From Oscillospiraceae bacterium (lineage in GTDB: Bacteria; Bacillota; Clostridia; Oscillospirales; Acutalibacteraceae): a stretch of DNA of 7,412 bases. Where the stretch lies: the NCBI GenBank assembly GCA_019417045.1, contig DXWE01000074.1, forward strand, positions 1 to 7,412, written 5' to 3'. Below, in pieces: positions 5,001-7,412 of the stretch. The notes beneath the pieces were generated by a model. The model was not told where the DNA came from and made no database searches. It saw nothing but the letters and a program-made list of their open reading frames with translations. Made by a program: the position numbers and the translations under genes. Position 1 is the first letter of the stretch; each line of letters starts with the position of its first letter.

Positions 5001-7369
5001 TGCAGCATCTCGAGCAGGCTCATCTGCTCGCCGCCTTTTTCATAGGTGTAATCGGTCACATCCAGCGCGGTCTCGCCGTCGAAATACCCGTTCTCCGGAT
5101 ACCCGATCTCCTTGCCCGCTTCCGAGTCGGCGTTGAAGTCGACCACCGGGTCGGGCATGTTCAGCGTGTCGCTGTCCACCAGACGGTCGCCGTCATACAC
5201 AAAGCCGTTCTGCTTGGAGGGGTCGCCATCCACCGCATACTGGCTCGGGACCATGCTCTCCTTCGAGATCTCGATCGCCTGCTCGTCGGTCAGCATGGTG
5301 GTCAGGATGTCGAGATAGGACACGTCGCCGATGAACTTGTTGCTCTCGGCGCCCGAGGAGTTCAGGTTGCCGCCGAACATGATCTTCGTGTAGTCGCCCT
5401 TGCCGTTCGTGTTGAACGGGTTGAACGCGCCGGTGGCGCTGCTCATGTCGTACTTGACGCCGTCCACATAGTGGTAGAGCACGCCGTCGCCGCACACGAG
5501 CACCACCGTGTGCCACTCGCCGTTGCTGAGCAGCTCCTTCGGATCCAGCCGCAGCAGCGAACTCGGGGCGGAGCCGCCGGTGATCGGGAGCGCCCAGTTG
5601 CGGCCCTCGCTGGTGCCGCCGAGCGCAAACCCGTTGCCGCTGTCGTCCGAGATCGAGAACATGCGCTTGCCCGCGGCGGTCGAGGTGGTCTTATACCGAT
5701 AGATAAAGGTGCCGCTCGTCACGCTCGGGTCATTCATCACATCGAGCACCGACCGACCGTCCGTCATGACCGCGTCGTTGTAGTAGTCGAGGCTCTGGCT
5801 GCCGTTGTAGCTCTTGTTCACCTGGAACCGCACGTCCGGCTCCACGCCGCCCGGATGGGTCGGGTTGGAGGCATCCGGATTCTCGGGATCCGTCGGCTCC
5901 TCGGTATTGAACTCGTCATTCTCCTGCGAGATGGCGGTCGCCTGCTCGTCGGTGAGCATCTCGTCGAGAATCTCGATGTACGACACGTCGCCGATGAACT
6001 GGTTGCCCTCGGCGCCCGAGCCGTTCAGGTTGCCGCCCAGCACGATCTTCGAATAGGTGCCCTTGCCGTTCGTGTTGAACGGGTTGAAGGAACCCGTCTG
6101 CGTGGTCAGGTCGTATTTCACGCCCTCTTCATAGAGAAGCAGCGAATCCTCGTCCGCCACGAGCACAATCGTGTGCCACTTGCCGTCGCTCAGGGCCGTC
6201 GAGCCCATGCGCAGCAGATCACCGGTGTTGCCCTTGTTCAGCGCCAGCGCCCACGCACGCCCCTCGCTGCCTGCGCCCAGCACAAAGCCGGTGCCGGTCG
6301 CGTCGGACACGCCGAAGAAGCGCTTGGCCGAGGCGGTGGAGGTGGTCCGGTAGCGGTATACGATCGTCCCGCTCGTGCGGTTCGGATCGTTCAGCGCATC
6401 CAGCACCTTTTCGCCGTCCTTGGTGGTGCTGTCGCTCACGTCGATCAGCTTCTGCGAGCCGTCCCAGCGCTGGTTGACCTGCCAGCGGACCAGCGGCTCC
6501 ACACCGTGATCCGGATCAAACTCCACAATGCTGTCCTCTTCATCGCCAAAGAAGGGATAGGGGAGGATGTCGTCGATATCGTCCGACTTCAGCGAGCAGT
6601 AGAGGCTGTTCTCATCCCACAGCCCGAGATCCCAGAAAATGGTCTGGGCGAGCTCGAGATAGCCCTTCTGGTTGCAGTGCAGGTTGTCGCTGCGGAACCA
6701 CTCCGCCTCCGCCTTGGCCTCGTTGTTCAGCCAGTGGGCGTTGTGGTCGATCAGGATCGCGTTCTGCTCATACGCCACCCGCCGGATGATCGGCGCGTAC
6801 ACACTGTCGTATGTATCCTTGGTGGAGTACCCGGTCCCCAGCCCGTTCGCGGTCGCGACGATCGGCAGAATCCCCGCCTCTCTCGCCTGCACCACCAGCA
6901 GCGTCAGGCCGATATACGCCTCCTCCGGCGTCACCGAGCCGTCCGCGTCGTTCTTGCCGATCGCGAAGTACACGATGTCCGGATTGTAATTGGCAATCTC
7001 CGTCCACGAGACGTTCGGGATCTTCCAGCCGCCCACCGCGGAGTTGATGAATACGTCCTCCGTGCGGCCGTACTCCGTCTTCATACGGGACTCAAAAATC
7101 TCCGTATAGCTGCGGTAGCTGTTGGAATAGTTTCCGGAGTTTGCCGTGGTGCTCGACCCGGTGAACACCCACCGCAGAGGCTGATCGGTGTTCTCGATCA
7201 TCTCATGCAGGGTGTCCCAGTCGTCCAGGGTCTTGTTCCTCTCCAGCGGGCTTTCCAGGTCCCAGTCGTAGTGGCCGGCGTTCGCGGTGAACGTCAGGCC
7301 CAGCGAACTGAACAGGGAAAAGACCATCGCCAGGGAGAGCACACAGGCAAGCAGTTTTTTCACTCTCAT
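2048..7369 (-). CDS. Secreted dockerin protein: SGNH esterase, LamG-like x3, pseudo-SGNH, Fn3-like, CBM6/35-like x2
   Basis: This encodes a 1773-residue exported protein. Residues 1-31 are a signal peptide (MRVKK, hydrophobic core, cleavage after ANA). An SGNH/GDSL-type hydrolase domain spans about 65-257: GSSTT (Ser73), Gly113/114, GKND (Asn140) and DNLH (Asp228, His231). LamG/concanavalin A-like domains lie at about 293-482, 512-704 and 741-970. A degenerate SGNH-like domain is at 995-1180, an Fn3-like segment at 1203-1290, and an Ala/Glu-rich helical segment at 1291-1415. A Thr/Pro linker (1416-1428) precedes two CBM6/CBM35-like domains with the EAE signature (1427-1553, 1566-1698). A type I dockerin (1712-1771) ends the protein. 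The likely role is removal of ester groups from a complex extracellular glycan while docked to a cohesin scaffold; the substrate is unknown. The ATG at 7369 has AAAGGGAG eight bases upstream. The LacI-family gene downstream is a likely partner regulator. Module boundaries and CBM family are approximate. Confidence 0.96.
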   Translation of the reverse strand: MRVKKLLACVLSLAMVFSLFSSLGLTFTANAGHYDWDLESPLERNKTLDDWDTLHEMIENTDQPLRWVFTGSSTTANSGNYSNSYRSYTEIFESRMKTEYGRTEDVFINSAVGGWKIPNVSWTEIANYNPDIVYFAIGKNDADGSVTPEEAYIGLTLLVVQAREAGILPIVATANGLGTGYSTKDTYDSVYAPIIRRVAYEQNAILIDHNAHWLNNEAKAEAEWFRSDNLHCNQKGYLELAQTIFWDLGLWDENSLYCSLKSDDIDDILPYPFFGDEEDSIVEFDPDHGVEPLVRWQVNQRWDGSQKLIDVSDSTTKDGEKVLDALNDPNRTSGTIVYRYRTTSTASAKRFFGVSDATGTGFVLGAGSEGRAWALALNKGNTGDLLRMGSTALSDGKWHTIVLVADEDSLLLYEEGVKYDLTTQTGSFNPFNTNGKGTYSKIVLGGNLNGSGAEGNQFIGDVSYIEILDEMLTDEQATAISQENDEFNTEEPTDPENPDASNPTHPGGVEPDVRFQVNKSYNGSQSLDYYNDAVMTDGRSVLDVMNDPSVTSGTFIYRYKTTSTAAGKRMFSISDDSGNGFALGGTSEGRNWALPITGGSAPSSLLRLDPKELLSNGEWHTVVLVCGDGVLYHYVDGVKYDMSSATGAFNPFNTNGKGDYTKIMFGGNLNSSGAESNKFIGDVSYLDILTTMLTDEQAIEISKESMVPSQYAVDGDPSKQNGFVYDGDRLVDSDTLNMPDPVVDFNADSEAGKEIGYPENGYFDGETALDVTDYTYEKGGEQMSLLEMLQKFDSFAISTSVNFENANGTVRYITATSDAYPNNSRAGIVVAMYQNKLYFSVNDSSEHNDLGITDNIKGDWVRSYNNSVKLANGDKGYIVYNLSRVEGDEFARKIDTYLNGVLIKSVTFDLRNADAVGDKMSEMPEDGLLLPLLDAITIGAQKYSGTYSAYAKGTIEYVRFYDQSLTEAQAQYESSGRVSYPESTFSGIASAKNANTDFVFYGGANVLGTMDTVIERNFINYFYTSNVNGRQATFTGSMADLTAALENPNFKGGEVVVLMPEVFDSWGNRLIDTDETAFKQSLYEFVSKALIRNNSRVLLITPAPMYGQNEAQNSIVSDYAQWTREFADQYGLPLVDFNLYFTDAAAQSEQVKRNWFTDDGFMNSVAHAEAARLLCDALGVSNGGIDNKTFRNESLTSGEEYDNLAPVVTVDGTTATIDFGNILSDAQYAGQTLTFKVNQTVNGETTTLTLTADGNKFTVEGLDANALYTFELVGTTGSKTVHFKSVAVSTVSDVDAALEQLNAAVEEIAGKVGEVEGDLRQDRLDDLKAAIAAIESADEADKPMLAAKALLLAEKAKTDVVTLDRTCLENLVAEIEGQELIPDAVAAAKEALAGKLTQAELTQAYADLYKAYVDATTPATPPEDTTDTFTRIEAESGLLSSGQISSDPAASGGQKLTYMAGTPAPNVKFILNAPQAGIYTVKIGYATNTDNLPLIVFAGEHYTITPVAKTASMNTYEEVSVKIQLEAGENALTVRGSDDANLYLDLDYIEIPTVLTRVNKDSNTDRGYYEAEWAEAYRCKINLEDDGTGYVTNIWDNDNPEYASRLRFTVDAEKAGDYTMTVRYRVTKVYSDNGNLAQHNLAINGVDVGMVDYGTGTSSWKTVQVPVTLIEGLNTIAFSKSVAKLGDVDIDVIHINFTEEWDDDYLTGGSDVTLGDVNNDGHINSSDARLVLQHTVELISLEGDELIAADVTEDGVINSNDARKILQMTVELA
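2057..2236 (-). other. Type I dockerin module
   Basis: Residues 1712-1771 of the large protein contain two F-hand calcium loops. In the first, ligand positions 1, 3, 5, 9 and 12 are D1716, N1718, D1720, N1724 and D1727. In the second they are D1750, T1752, D1754, N1758 and D1761. Each loop is followed by a matching helix (DARLVLQHTVEL and DARKILQMTVEL), so the module has the internal twofold symmetry of type I dockerins. Positions 10-11, which guide cohesin choice, are Ser-Ser and Ser-Asn. Dockerins bind cohesins on scaffoldins; none is encoded in this window. Confidence 0.95.
2276..3091 (-). other. Two consecutive CBM6/CBM35-like carbohydrate-binding modules
   Basis: Residues 1427-1553 begin with RIEAES and end with LDLDYIEI. 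Residues 1566-1698 begin with YYEAEWAEA and end with IDVIHINF. Both have the early EAE motif that forms the structural calcium site in CBM6/35/36 folds, a central GIYTVKI or GDYTMTV strand, an ExGxN turn and a hydrophobic final strand. They probably bind glycan, but assignment to CBM6 or CBM35, and the ligand, cannot be fixed by eye. Confidence 0.7.
3125..3499 (-). other. Helical spacer segment of the dockerin protein
   Basis: Residues 1291-1415 are rich in Ala, Glu, Lys, Leu and Asp with heptad-like hydrophobic spacing, and lack the glycine-rich turns of the flanking beta domains. Segments such as AALEQLNAAVEEIAG and AAKEALAGKLTQAELTQAY resemble the FIVAR-type three-helix spacers of surface proteins. 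It likely separates the catalytic/binding half from the CBM-dockerin end. Confidence 0.55.
3830..4387 (-). other. Degenerate SGNH-like domain (probable pseudo-esterase)
   Basis: Residues 995-1180 follow the SGNH order: strand with block I (VFYGGAN, 999-1005), block III strand (EVVVLMPEVFD, 1054-1064), RVLLITPAP (1096-1104), GLPLVDFN (1131-1138) and block V (WFTDDGFM, 1155-1162). Compared with the first domain of the same protein, VFTGSST becomes VFYGGAN (Ser73 to Ala1004), Asn140 is lost, and WFRSDNLH becomes WFTDDGFM (His231 to Met1162). Only Asp1159 is kept. Catalysis is therefore unlikely; binding or structural use is inferred. Confidence 0.65.
4460..5149 (-). other. Third, divergent LamG/concanavalin A-like domain
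   Basis: Residues 741-970 contain a GYFDGETALDV opening, FAISTSVNFE, a central IDTYLNGVLIKSV strand and the closing IEYVRFYDQSLTEAQAQ. The last is the typical end of LamG_3-type jelly-roll domains (IdevriYdraLteaEi). It shares the fold pattern but little direct sequence with the two preceding copies and immediately precedes the degenerate SGNH domain. Confidence 0.65.
5258..6493 (-). repeat. Tandem pair of near-duplicate LamG/sialidase-N-terminal-like domains
   Basis: Residues 293-482 and 512-704 align end to end with an offset of 219-221 residues. In the last part (429-484 against 650-705) 41 of 56 residues are identical. At DNA level a 30-bp stretch is identical at 5396-5425 and 6059-6088, and a 19-bp stretch at 5319-5337 and 5982-6000, both offset by 663 bp. 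Features such as the YR(Y)xTTST strand, DGKWHTIVLV or NGEWHTVVLV, and FIGDVSYxxIL..MLTDEQA match the LamG-like N-terminal domain of sialidases. An acidic Pro/Asn linker joins the copies. Confidence 0.8.
6599..7177 (-). other. SGNH/GDSL-type hydrolase domain (putative carbohydrate esterase)
   Basis: Residues 65-257 carry all four blocks: I, FTGSSTT (Ser73 predicted nucleophile); II, NSAVGG (oxyanion Gly); III, GKND (Asn140); V, DNLHCNQKGY (Asp228/His231). Block I has Ser in place of the Asp of GDS, a variation seen in SGNH carbohydrate esterases. The domain follows the signal peptide directly. A role as O-acetyl esterase on glycans is inferred from the attached binding modules. Confidence 0.85.
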
Positions 7370-7377
7370 GCTCTCTA

Positions 7378-7385
7378 CTCCCTTT
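7378..7385 (-). promoter_or_regulatory. Ribosome binding site of the dockerin-protein gene
   Basis: The complement reads AAAGGGAG with an 8-nt spacer to the ATG (complement of 7367-7369), which supports the signal-peptide start. Only 43 bases upstream of the start are in the window, so the promoter and any operator are not visible. Confidence 0.85.
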
Positions 7386-7412
7386 CCGCCCGAAGGCTCT
7401 CTTGGTAAAAAT

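Noticed and set aside
5258..6493. CRISPR or mobile-element repeat
   Set aside because: The repeated DNA lies wholly within one reading frame as two copies of a protein domain, without spacers, terminal inverted repeats or a transposase.
7387..7396. GCC-TTCG-GGC mini-hairpin upstream of the dockerin gene
   Set aside because: A 3-bp stem with a TTCG-type loop is too short to call, and the upstream region is cut by the window edge.
1814..7408. Plus-strand open frame of 1864 codons antisense to the dockerin gene
   Set aside because: It is in codon register with the real gene, so its stops would require TTA, CTA or TCA codons in the sense gene, which this GC-biased gene lacks. Its product is Arg/His/Val-rich with no domain, while the minus-strand product has a signal peptide, known domains and a ribosome binding site.

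Overview
This GC-rich window looks like the chromosome of a Gram-positive anaerobe of the class Clostridia, most likely a gut Oscillospirales/Ruminococcaceae-type bacterium. The evidence is a DegV-type protein tail (a family concentrated in Bacillota), a C-terminal type I dockerin, strong AAGGAG-type ribosome binding sites and GC-biased codon use. The lineage is inferred; no rRNA or marker gene is present.

Layout. The left end (1-146, + strand) holds the C-terminal 47 codons of a DegV-like fatty-acid-binding protein. After a gap containing a GC palindrome and a leader hairpin comes a 79-residue protein of unknown function (373-612, +), closed by a strong terminator hairpin. Positions 660-963 form a gene-free convergent junction with two further terminator-like hairpins and an isolated LacI/cre-like half-palindrome. 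Everything to the right is on the minus strand. A secreted 1773-residue multidomain protein (2048-7369) is transcribed first and a LacI-family repressor (964-1956) second. A 15-bp perfect hairpin followed by a short T run separates the two.

The large protein dominates the window. From the N-terminus it has a signal peptide, an SGNH/GDSL-type esterase domain with recognisable catalytic residues, two closely similar concanavalin A/LamG-like domains and a third divergent one. Next come a second SGNH-like domain whose serine, asparagine and histidine positions are all changed (apparently a pseudo-esterase), an Fn3-like segment, a helical segment, two CBM6/CBM35-like carbohydrate-binding domains and a dockerin. 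The simplest reading is an exported esterase that deacylates a host or plant glycan. It would be held to substrate by its binding modules and to a scaffold by its dockerin, under control of the neighbouring LacI-type sugar-responsive repressor. The substrate cannot be read from the sequence. The LamG pair resembles sialidase N-terminal domains, so an O-acetylated sialoglycan is one hypothesis.

No CRISPR array, insertion sequence, integrase, tRNA or rRNA is recognisable. The most unusual points are the active plus dead SGNH pair in one dockerin protein, and the structured leader before the small unknown protein.
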